A stretch of 64,000 nucleotides of DNA from Codonopsis lanceolata (lineage: Eukaryota > Streptophyta > Magnoliopsida > Asterales > Campanulaceae): assembly GCA_013146195.2 (NCBI GenBank), contig CM028382.1:9122767-9186766 (forward strand), in the 5' to 3' direction. The translations under genes and the position numbers were made by a program. This document shows, one piece after another, positions 24,036 through 36,946 of this stretch. Numbering within the stretch: position 1 is the first letter of the stretch; each line of letters starts with the position of its first letter. The notes beneath the pieces are model-generated. The model saw only the letters and a list, made by a program, of their open reading frames with translations, made no database searches and was not told the origin of the DNA.

Positions 24036-26500
24036 TTGTATTAAATAATTATATTTTGAGACATAATTACCCTTTGCATACGTGTCATTCGATGTGAAGC
24101 CAAAAAAGAAGGTTAAATGAGTAGAGGAAAGTAAGTGTTTGTGGACAATATTTTGTAACTTAAAAAAAAAATCTGATTTATAATAGTTAACACATAATGA
24201 CTATGATTTTATTCTTAAACTAGATATTTGTATGCCTAATATCATGGCAACTGGCAAGAGATATTCACTTTGCCTTTTGGATATTGAACAAATCTCTTTT
24301 GGAGATCAGATTGAGTTCTTGTGTAGAGCAATCAATTTAACGGTATTATCTGCGTTCGACTCATACAAATTCTCAATCCAATGTAGTTTGGGGACACGTA
24401 GTCTAATTAGATACAAATTTATTTATGCCAACAACAAACTCAAAATCGTGAGCTGGAAGCAATTAGTTTAAACCCGATGTAGTTTAAAAACACCTCGTAA
24501 ATTAAAAATGAAAAAAACTTTCACGTGAGTGGTATGCCCACAAAACAAAATCTTCATAATCAAATTGATCTTATCTATGCATTAGAATAATTATAATGCT
24601 TATGAATCTCACTTTAATTTTCCTTGATGGGATTCTTGATTATAAGTTTTATGTAATGGAATCCACTCATATATGCTATTTGTATAATAATTGGAGCCTT
24701 TATCACCAAAATGAGTTACTTGAGCTCTACCCGTTAAAAAACCAACTGTTTGACTTGGCTTTGGATCAAATCTGTGAAGGGGTTGCTCGAGATCAACCAA
24801 TAAGTGAAAAGCTTAAATTCTAACAAAATATCAACTTCGTTCCGATAACATTTCACGATTGAACATCCATTATAGGTTTGACAATTACTACTTACTGTTA
24901 AACTTGGTGAATTTAAGTCATCTCACAAACAAGATTAAACAAGTTACATTTTTACTTTCAAGCGGCTCCAAACACCTTTCAACCCAAAAAACTATTCATA
25001 AACATTATGGGTCGGGTGTGTAAAAGGTCAACTTCCATCCCCATTATCAAACCATTTTTGACGATAACCCTTTACTTTGAAGTTTGGAGGATTGGCCTCT
25101 TCATTCACGTAAGTATCCTAAACCATGAGAGACTGTTTTTTAATTTTTGTCTTAAGGGAAGAGCTTACGTGTCTCGAGGATCTTTAACTTTACGTGCATT
25201 TTGGAAATAGAAACAAATCAGGCAATACCACCCTAACAATTTTTAAATCAAAACGGGTAACCTGTTTAAGCCCAAAAATATTAACATTATGGGTCTGGTT
25301 GGTTTAAGCAGGTCAAACCCATTATCCATTTTGATTTGATAGTTTTTACTCTATAAATGTATGTTTTTTGTGTATGAAAATTCGGGTTAAGATTGATCGA
25401 TCCGTTTTAACTCGACTCATTTCGACAATCTTGATATTCGTATTCTAATGGGTTCCGACCTTTTACCCATCCTAACTCCTAACTCGACCCATCTCTGACC
25501 CAACTCATCTAATTTCCAGGTCTAATCCTCTATAAAAATATATAAATAAACTTGATACCTTAAAGAGAGATTTTCTTTTATTGGTCCATAAGGTCGTTGG
25601 TTTGCATAATGAGCTTCCGGCACCTTAACGAATTGAAGGGTAAACTTTCCACAATTAACCTATAAATACTCTGGAAAAAAAAAAAAAAAAAACCCCAACT
25701 AACTATCAAGATTAGCTCTTAGTTAAAGAAATATAAACTCACACAAGAATAATACGTGTACATGTCTTATTTGACTTAGTCATTTTTGTAAATGTCCCCA
25801 TGTGCTATGTTGTGTGTGAGAGAGAGAGAAAGAGAGCATGTATGTATAATGTATATGCATGTTTATAGCTTTTCATAGATGTTTGCTCCTACCATGTCAA
25901 ATGGTTTGTTTGGAAAAAAGATCATTCTACTTAAAAATCCCAATTCTGATACTTTAGGTAACATAAAATCTTGTAGACCAATTCTTATTAGGCCATCTTT
26001 TGTGCCTATGTTTGACATATTACCCCACCATGGACTTAAGAAAAAACCCTCTAAAAGTACTTTTCATGTTTCATAAATGTGTTCTTGTCTGCCATCATTT
26101 TGGTGGGTGAAAATACAACCTTCCACCTAAGTTGAAAGTAAAAGGCAAGGAATATATATACATATATATATAATTCTAAATCTCCCCACCCCACTCATGT
26201 CCAAAGTTAGGAGAGCTTAATTATGTATAAAGGTAAAAAGCTAGCTATAGTATACTATAATCATACTCTGGTCTGCCATGAATGTGTGTATGATTTCTCC
26301 AATTAAGAAAATTGTACATTCCATTATGATTTACAATGTTACAGATTGATCTGATCATCAAAATTTTCATATAGATGCACTCACGAACACTTTGTCCAAC
26401 TAATAATCGATTTTTATTAGATTTTGGCATTATTTATATGCCTGATAAAACAATTTCGTAAGATTAATTCAGAAAATACATGACTAGGTCAATGATAAGT
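24036..26500. other. Intergenic, no gene seen
   Basis: Short open frames here (up to 79 codons) show no recognisable family or splice-linked continuation. Contains dispersed-repeat copy 5. Confidence 0.4.
25225..25528. repeat. GGGTCGGGTT dispersed repeat, copy 5
   Basis: AAACGGGTAACCTGTTTAAG through CTAATTTCCAGGTCTAATC; the right end matches the GGTCTGTCAATT terminus of other copies. Confidence 0.65.
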
Positions 26501-26997
26501 AGAGACGTTAATAGGGTCGAAAACCGTAGGTCCAAGACAAAACCGTTAGGTTTTTGACCGGCTAGACCGAAACCGTTAGGGTTGAAATTTTAGATGGACC
26601 GTTTAGGAACCGAAACCGTTAAGACCAGAACGAAAACCGTTAGGGTTGAACCGGAAGCCGACTTGCATACGGTTTAGTATAGTTAATAATATACGGGATG
26701 GGTATAATACAAAAAACCGTTAGGGTTTGACCGATTAACAGCTTTAATATAGTTAATATAATATACGAGACACGTATAATACGCTAAAATAAGCGTACAA
26801 GCCTCGAAATTGTAAAAAATGTATAAGTTTAATCATTGGCTGGAAACCGCAGGTTTGAACCGAAACCGACAGGGCCAGACCGAAGCCGTCATGGTTTTGA
26901 CCGGACAACAGTTATAACCGGCTAAACCGGACCTATTCTGGACCAGAATCAATAGGGTTGGACCGAAACCGTTAGGACTTGACCGATTAACATCTCT
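26501..26997. repeat. MITE with AACCGTTAGGG-type internal repeats, 497 bp
   Basis: AGAGACGTTAATAGGGTC at the left is inverted as GACCGATTAACATCTCT at the right. Inside, ACCGAAACCGTTAGGGTTGA is repeated at least eight times imperfectly. The TTAGGG words are in an ACCGTTAGGG context, not telomeric arrays. Confidence 0.65.
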
Positions 26998-27157
26998 AAT
27001 AATAAGTGATAAGTCCCAAAAATAAACAATAATGCATGGGTAACAGATCAAAATTTGAAACAAATTAATTTTACAGTTGTCATTGTGAGGTTACGAAAAT
27101 GGACGTAATGTATAATTTTTCGCATATTTGTATATGTATGTGTGTATATATATGACA

Positions 27158-27296
27158 AAAACTTAGTAAAAATGGTTTTATATGTATTTTATATAAGATA
27201 TATCTTTTTAACCTGATCTCCATCGTATATTAATGGATTAAATTGTAAAAAAATATAACTTTATATTACGAATTACGAATTAAGATCTGTTGACAA
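27158..27296. repeat. GTAAGACGGTTTTAC-type small MITE family, copy 2
   Basis: Shares the TTTTTAACCTGAT and CGTATATTAATGGATTAAA core and the ATTAAGATC right part. Confidence 0.6.
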
Positions 27297-27642
27297 TTTT
27301 ACGGAACATCTTTTATATATACATATATATCGTATATGATGAATCCTTTGATAATGGTTCAAGTGGAAAACAAGCATTGCCTTACTTTTTTTGTACACAA
27401 TATTGGACTACGCCACCTAAATCTAAATTAGTGATTGACCCACTAAAAATTCTGAAAAAGGAAAAATTAAAAGAGGAGCTTTTCATGTGCATACTTGTAA
27501 GAAGATTCAGAAAGGATGTTATCATGGATTATGATTTGTATTTGAATTTATATGACAAGTGGAATCATTGCAACTCTTTGACCATTAGGTATCTGCACTT
27601 CCCTGCCCCGCTCCGCTCAATTTTTTGCCTTTTATATTTAGG

Positions 27643-27795
27643 CAAAAGTTTATATAAGATGGTCTTACGGTTATTTTTTATAAGACGAATCTTTTTTACT
27701 TGATTTATCGTATATTGATGGGTTGAGCTGTGAGAGAGTAAGACTCCGTCTTATAAATTAAAATTCGTAAAATCGTCTTACAAAAAATTTACTCT
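27643..27795. repeat. GTAAGACGGTTTTAC-type small MITE family, copy 3
   Basis: TATATAAGATGGTCTTACGG ... CGTAAAATCGTCTTACAAAA, inverted ends of about 14 bp; core CGTATATTGATGGGTTGAGC. The best-preserved copy. Confidence 0.65.
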
Positions 27796-28225
27796 TATAT
27801 TAATTAATTGTTTGATTCAAGTCAAGGATAATCAATTTCTAAATTGTTTGGTTTATCTTTTTAGTGTACGACTTCAAATCAATACAGTTACGAAGTTCTA
27901 ACTTTAACTATTGCACTTGCGAGCAACAAAACTATAAACAAATGAATAGAAACATTAAATCTCAAAATTTGGAAACCACTTAGGTTTTATTTACAATTTT
28001 AGGAAAGATTAACAAAATTGAAAATTCAAAAGTTCAAATCGGTAACATGTGTACACTGAATTTTAAAAGTTCAAAAAATTTATGGGTAAAACGCAACACC
28101 ACCCCAGCGAACCAGTGGTTCATTATTGATCTCTCTTCTCTCCCAAGACGAATAGACCAGGGGATCCACATTACACCCAGCTTTAAAGTAATTATTATAT
28201 TATAATTTCAAAATTACTAACAAAA

Positions 28226-28306
28226 GTTGACATGGCCGAGTTGGTCTAAGGCGCAGGATTAAGGTTCCTGTCCGAAAGGGCGTGGGTTCAAATCCCACTG
28301 TCAACA
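28226..28306 (+). tRNA. trnL-AAG: tRNA-Leu(AAG)
   Basis: An 81-nt cloverleaf. The acceptor stem GTTGACA pairs with TGTCAAC, followed by discriminator A. The D-arm has GGCCGAGTTGGTCTAAGGC, the anticodon stem-loop is CAGGA-TTAAGGT-TCCTG with anticodon AAG, a long class-II variable arm follows, and the T-arm is GTGGGTTCAAATCCCAC. There is no intron and no encoded CCA. CAA-type sequence lies just upstream and a T-run (28311-28318) serves as the Pol III terminator, so it is probably functional. Confidence 0.95.
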
Positions 28307-28665
28307 ATATTTTTTTTTACATTGATCAACTTTGCGTCTCTCTCTCGCGTACACACACATAATGCACTCATAAGTCGAATCTTTTTTACATTGATCAACT
28401 TTGCGTCTCTCTCGCGTACACACACATAATGCACTCTCAAGTCGAATCAAACCGATCAAAATCCATTCAATGCAAATTCAAAATCTACATGTACACACAC
28501 ATAATGCACTCAACTTTTATTCTTGTCATAAATCAAATGGTTTGTTGAGCGCAATGGTAGCAACACTTTCATGGGATTACACATAATGCACTCTACTTTT
28601 ATTCTTGTCATAAATCAAATGGTTTGTTGAGCGCAATGGTAGCAACACTTTCATGGGATTGTGGA
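28307..28665. repeat. Two tandem duplications immediately 3' of the tRNA
   Basis: An about 71-bp unit containing ACATTGATCAACTTTGCGTC occurs twice (about 28318-28387 and 28388-28455). An about 82-bp unit containing GTTTGTTGAGCGCAATGGTA occurs twice (about 28496-28578 and 28582-28662). Copies are nearly identical, implying recent duplication. No coding potential is seen. Confidence 0.8.
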
Positions 28666-29984
28666 CTAATTGGAAACAAAAAGATATACTCCTTTTGACA
28701 CATAATTTATCATATTATTTTGTTATATTTCACTTTAAAAGTCTACTTTTAAAATATTATATTTATCATATCAATAATATTTCAAGTTTACCATCCACAT
28801 TTGATATTTAAATATTAGTTAAGTTCAAGCATTTTTATAATTATAACCAACCATAATACTAGTTATATACTGCCTCCGTTCTAGGAAAAAAATCAATTAT
28901 TCTATTTTGAAATGTTTTACATAAAAAGTCTACTTTCGAAAATTAAATCATAATTTTTTTGAATTTCCAAAATATACCCTTCATATTAATTTGATTAATA
29001 TTAAAATTAAAAATGACAAAATATTATTTTCCTTTTTAATTTTATTCATATTAAAATTGAAAATGTTTTGACAAAATATTATTCACCGGCAATTGCCTCT
29101 GGTTGTCGGAATTTGTCCTGACAACCAAAAATTTGTCGAAATTTTTATTGACAGAAATATTACAAGAATTTCGCCGAAATATTGAGGGGGACTTTAAAAT
29201 AATGGGAAGAGGAACTCAAAATTAATAGCAAAACCTCATAAGGAAGGTACAATTTACTCATAATATTGGGAAAGTATTCCTAAGCATCACCAGATATGGA
29301 AAATGATGACTGTATTTGATGGAAGAATAAAGAGAAACAAGAGCCTCTTGTCTGAATCATAATTCAAGTGTCTACAAGCAAAGATTGAAAAATCAATTTG
29401 TTGCTTGGAATCCCTCTTTCAGTCGACTTGGACTTGGATATGTACTTTTCAGTCTAACTTTCAAACGAGTACTCTCTTTGATCGGAATAGAGAGAGTATC
29501 TTCTAAAATTAAATATTTTAAACATGGATTCTTTGGGTAGAACGAAAGGAGTAACTCAGAAGCTAGTTAAATGTACGGTGTGTGTATAATAATGGTAATG
29601 TATGCCATTTGCTTACACCATCAATTATTTAAGCTCGATGGATAATCGAAGGGAGGAAAATGTGACAAGTAATAGTTGAGGTAGGGAATTTATATTTTTG
29701 CTTTAGTTAAAGGGAAAAAAAAGACAACTTAAGCTTTGAACAATGTAAAGGGTATAGCTGTACCTGACAATGGGGAAAAAGTGTGTGGGCGTGCGTTACA
29801 TATCTATGTGGTATGTGATGGTTGGAAAAAAAAAGTTAGTCTACTACCCCATCATAGCATGCTGCCATTGTTTAAGGCTGCAAAAGGATAAATGAGAAAA
29901 ATAATAAATTTTTTTAAAAAAATTGCCTTTTCTTTTTTCTATTATTTCCCTCCTTATAGAATAATGTTTGAGCTCCTCACACAT

Positions 29985-30143
29985 GTGGACAAAATCTTAT
30001 TTAAAAGACGTTTTATGTGTATTTTTTGTGAGACGTATCTTCTTAACTCGATTTACCGTGTGTTAATGAGTTGAGTTATGGGTAAGTGATATTTTATTTT
30101 AAAAATTTGGATCCGTAAGACGGTTTCACAAGAGATATATTCT
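29985..30143. repeat. GTAAGACGGTTTTAC-type small MITE family, copy 4
   Basis: TGTGAGACGTATCTTCTTAA, then CGTGTGTTAATGAGTTGAG and GGATCCGTAAGACGGTTTCA. Confidence 0.6.
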
Positions 30144-30421
30144 AAAAAAAAATTGATTTTATTGTATAAATATTACGATAATATATTTTTCAAGAATATT
30201 AGAGTGAGAGTTAGAGTAATCAATTAAAGTCCGAATCAAATTAAGAGTAAAATGTTAAAGATAATTTCTAGAAAAAAAATTAAAAAATGAATATTTTTTG
30301 TTGGAACTCGCTAAAAAGGAAAGATGATTTTAAGTTAAAAAAAATTGGTTCTTTCTATCAAAATTGAGTTTTTTTTTTCTTTCTACAGCTATTATTGTAT
30401 GAAAGTTGATGGCATTGTAAT

Positions 30422-31197
30422 CAGGGCGGCCCAAGGGGGAGGTTGGGTAAAACAAGTGCTTTAGGCTTCAGCCAACAGGAGACCTCAATTTTTTTTTACT
30501 ATTGCTATTTGTACCAAGTTTCCTAAACTAAATGAATTGATAAACTTGCTAACACATGAAATAAAAACAAAAAATATAAAAACAATTATAAACTCAATAT
30601 TTTTCAAAGTAGATTTGAACAATTTAAAATTTATCAAGATATTTTCGGATTTTTATTTAGCATTGAGAAATTCAGGTCATTGAATAATGAAAATTTAAAA
30701 GAAAATTGTCTTAACCTTGAAAATTCATTAAAACATAATTATAACTCTGATATTGAGGGATTAAATTTATTTATGGAACTAAAAGTTTTAAGAGAAATTA
30801 TACAAGTGAAGAATGATACACCAAATGACATACTTAATTATATATTAAGGGTTGATTCTTTTTCAAATACGGAGATCGCTTATAGAATAATGCTAACAAT
30901 TCCAGTAACTGTTGCTTCGGCAGAAATAAGTTTTTCTAAGCTAAAATTAATAAAATTTTATCTAAGATCGACAATGTCTCAACAAAGATTAAGTAAACTA
31001 GCTTTATTATCTATTGAAAAAGAATTGTTAAGTGAAATCGATTACAATAATTTAATAAATGATTTTGCATCTCAAAAAGCACGAAAGATAAACTTTAAAT
31101 AAAAATATAATAATTTTAATAATAAATTATTATTTATTTTAAAAAAACCTTATTCTATAGTTCATTTTACGCCTTCATAACGGTTGGATCGGCCCTG
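30422..31197 (+). mobile_element. hAT element, internally deleted, 776 bp, perfect 8-bp TSD
   Basis: Ends CAGGGCGGCCCA (left) and GGATCGGCCCTG (right), inverted repeats typical of hAT elements. They are flanked by ATTGTAAT at 30414-30421 and 31198-31205. The interior is mostly the 3' part of a transposase gene, so about 2 kb of the 5' coding region has been lost. Confidence 0.9.
30608..31102 (+). pseudogene. C-terminal fragment of a hAT transposase (ZMYM1-like/DUF4371 type)
   Basis: An open frame with no good ATG. It includes SRFEQFKIYQDIFGFLF, SDIEGLNLFMELKVLREI, and the hAT dimerisation signature LTIPVTVASAEISFSKLKLI followed by KFYLRSTMSQQRLSKLALLS, ending ASQKARKINFK. The segment after the RNase-H-like core is intact, and the catalytic part and BED/TTF finger are absent. 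It lies entirely inside the 776-bp hAT element and cannot make an active transposase. It could encode only a dimerisation peptide if transcribed. Confidence 0.85.
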
Positions 31198-31387
31198 ATT
31201 GTAATTTTCTGGTGCAAAATCATTGCAAATCAATGAAATAATATATAGCTATTTATTTAATTATTACAAATATCATAACATTAATATATGATGAGATTGA
31301 GTTTTGATTGTCATGGTAATTATGACTTCCGTGCGAAGTTGATTTGGTACAAATACTATCATGATGAATGTAACTTTTCGTATTAAC

Positions 31388-31535
31388 AAAAACTTATCTA
31401 AGGTTTTACGGATATTTTTTTTATAAGACGTATCATTTTTACCTGATTCATCATATAATAGGTGGATTAAATTGCGATAGAGAAGTTTTATCTTATGAAT
31501 TAAGTCTCGTAAAACGATCTTAGAGGAGACATATC
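31388..31535. repeat. GTAAGACGGTTTTAC-type small MITE family, copy 5
   Basis: AACTTATCTAAGGTTTTACG ... TAAGTCTCGTAAAACGATCT; core ATAAGACGTATCATTTTTAC. Confidence 0.6.
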
Positions 31536-32010
31536 CTTTCATATTTTACTCAACTCTTCTTATTTCATTTAAGTTAATTATTTTAGGCATGTTTAAGTAT
31601 TTTGATGATTTTGATCAACTTTATGGATACTAATACGAGTTTAATTAATATTAGAGGTGACAAAGGGATATGTCAAAGTAGAAGACAACACACATGTGGG
31701 CAACGAGTTCCAGGTGAGTGCCTAATGTAAATCTTGTTTTATTTGTCACTATTTTAGAATGTAAACTGCTAGTCTGCTACGACCATACTACCATCACACC
31801 ACTTAGGAATGATAATGGGACAGTTTGGGGATGGTTATATATCATACTATCCATATTCCCTATTTTCACTTTGATGCCCCACAACGCCTCATTTCTCGGT
31901 GCGTAATCAATTTGTCTTACTATATCTATTCATCAGGTTAATTGGGAATTACCCACGAGTAATTGGTCAAAATGACAATTTAGTAAACACTTTAAAGATA
32001 AAAAAAATAC

Positions 32011-34314
32011 TGTAATATCCCTAATTTCTTATTGTATTATTTTGGAGTAAATGTATTTGGACTGGTATTTATGGTTTGACATAATTTGAATAAAATAGAT
32101 AATTGGGTCTACTTTAATTCAATAGCAAGCTCACTTAGTTTTGGTACACATTTGGGTTATTTATTTGTGATCGGGCTTGAGCCAAATTGATGGTCCAATA
32201 ATAATAATAACAATAATAATGACAATAATAATGATAATAATAATAACATTAATAATGATAATAATAATGCTAATAATAATGATAATAATAATGACAATAA
32301 TAATGATAACAATTATGATAATAATAATAATAACAATAATGCTAATAATGATGATAATAATAAAAAGTTAAAAACAACACTTATGGTAGGAACTCAAGGG
32401 TTGTTTTCGATAACTATTTAGGGGGGGGGGGCAATTTCCCCCAGCTGAATCATTCACAAGAATAAGAACACAGTGTGAGAGAGGTTAAGAGACGGACGTC
32501 ACGACGGGAGTCTTTTGGCAAAGTCACAAAGTGAGCGGAACCGACGACGCATAGAAACTCGGGTGCACAAATGAAATCGGTGGCGAAGTCTTGGAGTGAA
32601 AGGAACCAGCGGCACACCGAACCTCCGGCAGACGAGGTCGAGAATCCTTGCTTTAAGGTACGACGTTGATTCCTCCTCTTTGAATTTCAGATTAGTTGGT
32701 TCTTTTAACGAATGGGTTGCTGGGTTGGGTTCCTTGGGATTTTGAGTGAATGGTGGGGGCGATTTGCAGGTATATGTGCGTGTGAGTTGTGGTGTTTCGA
32801 TGTGTGTATCGCTGGGTAAGGTTGGAGAGGGAGTATGTATATTCGGGGGTGGTAAAAAAAAAGGAGAAGAGAGAGCAGGTGGGTGTATTGGAGGAAATGA
32901 ACTAAAGTCTCAAATGAAGAAAATAATAAGAATAGTGTTGGTAGGTGATGTTGACTTAGAGAGAGGGAGTTCGGTGAGGGAAATAAAGTGTATAAAATTA
33001 TATTGGATTAACCATTGGTGAATGATTGTTGTTAAATAAGCCAAGTCAAATTTTGAGTAATGGATGCAACGAGTGAAGAGAAAGTAAACAAAAGAAAAGA
33101 AAAAAAAAGGAGAGATGGTGTACTGTTATGAAAAATAAGGTTTATTTATTAAAATTTAGTTAATTACTTAGATACTACTAAAATGTTTAGTATAGTAATT
33201 TAGCTTTGATATTGAATTTTTAGATTCAGGCAAGAGGAGTTAATGCTTCGTTCGAGGTTTGGTGATTGTGTTTTGTTACTTACACGATAACAAGGTAAGG
33301 GATTACACTTCTTTAAAGTTATTTGATCATCATATTTTATTCGGTAAGTTTCTGTTATAACTTTATTGGCTTAACACTTTCTTTGTAAACTCATGTTCGG
33401 CATTCGCCGATATTTGCTTTGAACTCCGTCGAACCTATTTTGTTCATAATCCGAATTTTGAAAATTTTGTAACCAATGTTTGACTTCTTGAAATATCAAT
33501 CTGTTGGAAAAATGGATTACATATATTTTTGGACGTTAGGCTTTATTTGGAACTCCTCCATGATCACTAAGTAAAATAAGTTGTTACGTGAAATATGTAA
33601 CATTTGTGAACTTTGAATTATTTGACACCACTGGACATGTGGTGAGGTTATCTGGATATACCTTCAGACCCGTTGCAGGTTTAGGACCGTTGGGCATCAG
33701 GCCCATTGGGGCAGTTACTCAGGTCGAATTGACCACTTAAGTGATCATGGAATTTACGGGTGTTCTTTGTTTTCAACTAGAATGAGACGGTTGGCGGCAA
33801 TTGAATATCTCGTATTTGTTTTGAGCATTATCTTTCACTTGGAATTCCTGATTTACATTTGTATTTGGTTTTATAATCTCTACATCTGGATGATGCAATT
33901 TTTGGTCTTGTTAAGACTATTTGACTTTTTGGCGAAATATAATTTTTGTAATCAACTCCTCCTTAGAAACCGGAGGGGTTGTATATGAACTTGCTGGGTA
34001 TTGTTCGCTCACCCTTTTTCTATTTTTCTTCAGGTCGTAAGTAACTTTTGAGATCCTTTTGGGCTCGGGTGGACCATGTGAAGGGTGACTCGTACAAGAA
34101 TAAATCATTAGCTTTGACGGTTATTTTGAATGAACAATTATTTTTTGGGATTAGTGGTGTTAATTACATATTGGGATCTGTAATAGACAGTAATGTAATT
34201 TGGTTAGGAAAATTATAATGTTTTATTTCGGATATTTTGTGGTTTAGTATTTAGTAATGGTGACGTGGCCAAATTGTGGGACCGCGGTGTCGATACCGAG
34301 TTTGGGGCGTTACA
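32011..34314 (+). repeat. 5' LTR
   Basis: Direct repeat of 36947-38885. Contains an AATAATAATGAT microsatellite (32200-32365) and a G/C-richer block (32420-32680) with an alternating purine leader-like sequence, probably around the LTR transcription start. Small open frames within it have no homology I recognise. Confidence 0.9.
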
Positions 34315-34317
34315 GAG

Positions 34318-34329
34318 TGGTATCAGAGC
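34318..34329 (+). other. Retrotransposon primer-binding site
   Basis: TGGTATCAGAGC, complementary to the 3' end of initiator tRNA-Met, three bases after the 5' LTR end. Confidence 0.9.
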
Positions 34330-36934
34330 TTAGGTTTCAGATCCGGATGGTTTTAGGATTTGGAAACTACTAGAATTAAGAATTGATAGTAGTATTAGGA
34401 TTACGCTTTTGTTATTGGCTACCCTATTACATTAAGTTATGATTGTAGCGTTAAGTTTATGAGTATGTGTGTTAGCCTTACTATCAAATTTACTCCCTTG
34501 AGATTTAAGTATCTAGGTAATAATGAGGTGACATGATTGAAAAAAAAAAAATTTGTTGCCACCATCGTTTTACATGCCAAGGGAATGATGAAGTTTATGT
34601 TTTGAACTTGAGACATGATATTTGGGAAATCATTAATTGGTATATGTGTGCCCCTTAAAATTTGATTTATGGCTTGATCTCTTTGGGTATTGATGTGTCG
34701 ATCTCAATAAGAAAATAAACAGTCAATTTTTGGTTGTCGCAATTGATTGACAAATGTTGTGTTAGGTCATAAGACGTAGGTAGACATAAACGTATGTCAT
34801 GAGCTTTTGTCGCAATTCTGGAATTAGATAAATTTAGTATAATTTATGAGCCTAATTTAGTTATATAGTGGAGATGCTCATTTATTTAATTTATCGATTA
34901 TTGGCTTCTATGGCGGCCTCTAGATGTCATATTAGAGAATGTTGATAAATGAGACATTAATGGACAAATTGGATCTAGAATTGGAGAGCTCGAGTAAGCA
35001 CCTCTCGGAAATGATTGAATTTTAAAGTCAAAGAGATATAGTTATATTCTTTTAAGGAAATTATTTTATTACGTGTCACTTTTGAATTATGTCTTGGTTT
35101 GATGCGCACAAGGTATATATATTTGAGGTTGAGAATTAATAGAGGAGCTTTGTCCTACTATGTTATGATGTGTGTGGAGAAAATGCACCATTCTTATTTA
35201 GCAAGTGTTAGAAAACAAATTTGATTCCCTATTAAGTATCGTACCATCTCGTTACCCATGTATATTTAGATGACCATGACGTGGTGGGGGAGGTCATGTC
35301 TTTTGCAATGATTAAACTTTTATTAATTATAGTGCTTCACATTCGATAATATTTGTCACACTTGCATGGATTATAAATTATTAATTCAAAAATTTGGAAG
35401 TTTGATTCTGTTATAGACACATTGACTATGGGTCCATTTTAATAACCTTAGTAATTGGATATTGGCCTTTAAGTTTGAGGGTAGAGAGAGGCCTACCGAT
35501 TTGGTTCATTTAGGCCTTGAGGATTTTGAAGTAAATTTTGGGTATGATAACTGGTTGTTTACTTTTAGGACAAAATAAAGACACTTGAGTTTCTAGTAGT
35601 GACTTTCGAATACCCTTGCTACATTTAAGGATTTAATGAATTAGGTCTTTGAAGAGTTTTTTTTTTTGACCGGTGTGTGACTGTGTTCATTGTGGATAAC
35701 TTGGTCTACTTCAAGTTTTGGAAGGAGCTTGAACAAACATCTAAGAACATCATTTTGGTCTTTATAAAGGAAATATCAAGGAGATAACCTGGTTACATGG
35801 GGAGTCAATTGTGGATTATTTTATTGACCATGGGCTACTGATCTTGATAGTTGACAGTGTTGTAAGACTACCACCCTAAGTTATCCTCTGAGATTTGGAA
35901 TAACTTATTTTGACTTTAGAATGAATTGAGTTTGAGTACACCTTACGCTATAATATTTTGAGGTACCCATGTTTTACATAGTTGTATTATGTGCATTTGA
36001 AGTTATTTTGGTGTGACAAGGATTTGTTTAATAAAAGGTCTTACTGACGAGCCTATGTTAATTTATTCGGATATTTTAGTTTAGTTAGATATGCTACACA
36101 AATAAGGAGTTTCTTACGATGGGATATAAAAACATTGTTGTCAAAAGTATTGGTGGAGAGTTTAGGTTATTATTTAGTGGAAACTCAAGGTTTGACGTTT
36201 TCGTTTAGTGGATATCTCTTGATAGTAATGGGTGACGTTAAGCGTTTTGCGTTGTGGCATGTTTAGAAATAGAACCGACGTAGCCCAAGAACTTAAGAAG
36301 TCGGAAAGTGGGAAGTTGAACGGTGATCTTCGTGTCCTCATATTGAGGCCTTGTATATGAGACTACACAAGTTTTTAAGCATTCATACTAGTAATATATT
36401 GTAAGTCTGTAATTAGAAGGCGCAACAGTAGAGTGTAAGTTCGACAAATTTGGAGACCAAATTTTAAAAGGTGGGGAAAGTGTAAGATACCAAAATTTCG
36501 TTAATTTAATTCTAATTCTAGTAATTATGTTCTATAATCGGGCTTGTGTAAGTTTATTTTTGAGCCAACTCTGTTTGGGTATTACATTGATGTCTTTATA
36601 AGTTAGGCTTCGATTATTTAGAAAATGTGTGGTTGGGCTTTGCTTTCAATTGGGCTATTGAGTTAAGAATTTAGAATTTAAAATAATATGAATAATAATA
36701 GTAATTTATTGATTATTTACACATTCTTAGAAGACAAAGCATAGTTGGTATGGAAAGATAGAAGAATAGTTTGATCTTTTAAAGAATTTGTATGAACCGA
36801 TAATAGTTGCTCGGTGATGTGTAACAACAAGAGGAGCTAGACAAAGCTATTGTTTTCATTGTGGAGACTTGAGGGGAGTATTATGAGTTTTTGACTGATC
36901 GTGTACGAAAAGTTTAGAGGACTAAACTTATTTT
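34330..36934 (+). other. Internal region of the long-LTR element, no genes recognised
   Basis: AT-rich sequence with stops in all frames. No frame longer than about 60 codons looks like a retroelement protein. It is either non-coding from the start (LARD) or a heavily decayed coding region. Confidence 0.6.
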
Positions 36935-36946
36935 AAGGGGTGAGAG

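Noticed and set aside
26501..26997. Interstitial telomere repeat
   Set aside because: TTAGGG occurs only inside ACCGTTAGGG units and never as tandem TTTAGGG.
27290..27703. 137-codon open frame on the plus strand
   Set aside because: No ATG at its start, no recognisable domain, AT-driven composition, and its end overlaps a repeat-family copy at 27643.
32177..32371. Ile/Met-rich open frame
   Set aside because: It is the translation of the AATAATAATGAT microsatellite in the LTR.
32746..33021. 91-codon frame in the 5' LTR
   Set aside because: The matching position in the 3' LTR is broken by indels and no domain is recognisable.
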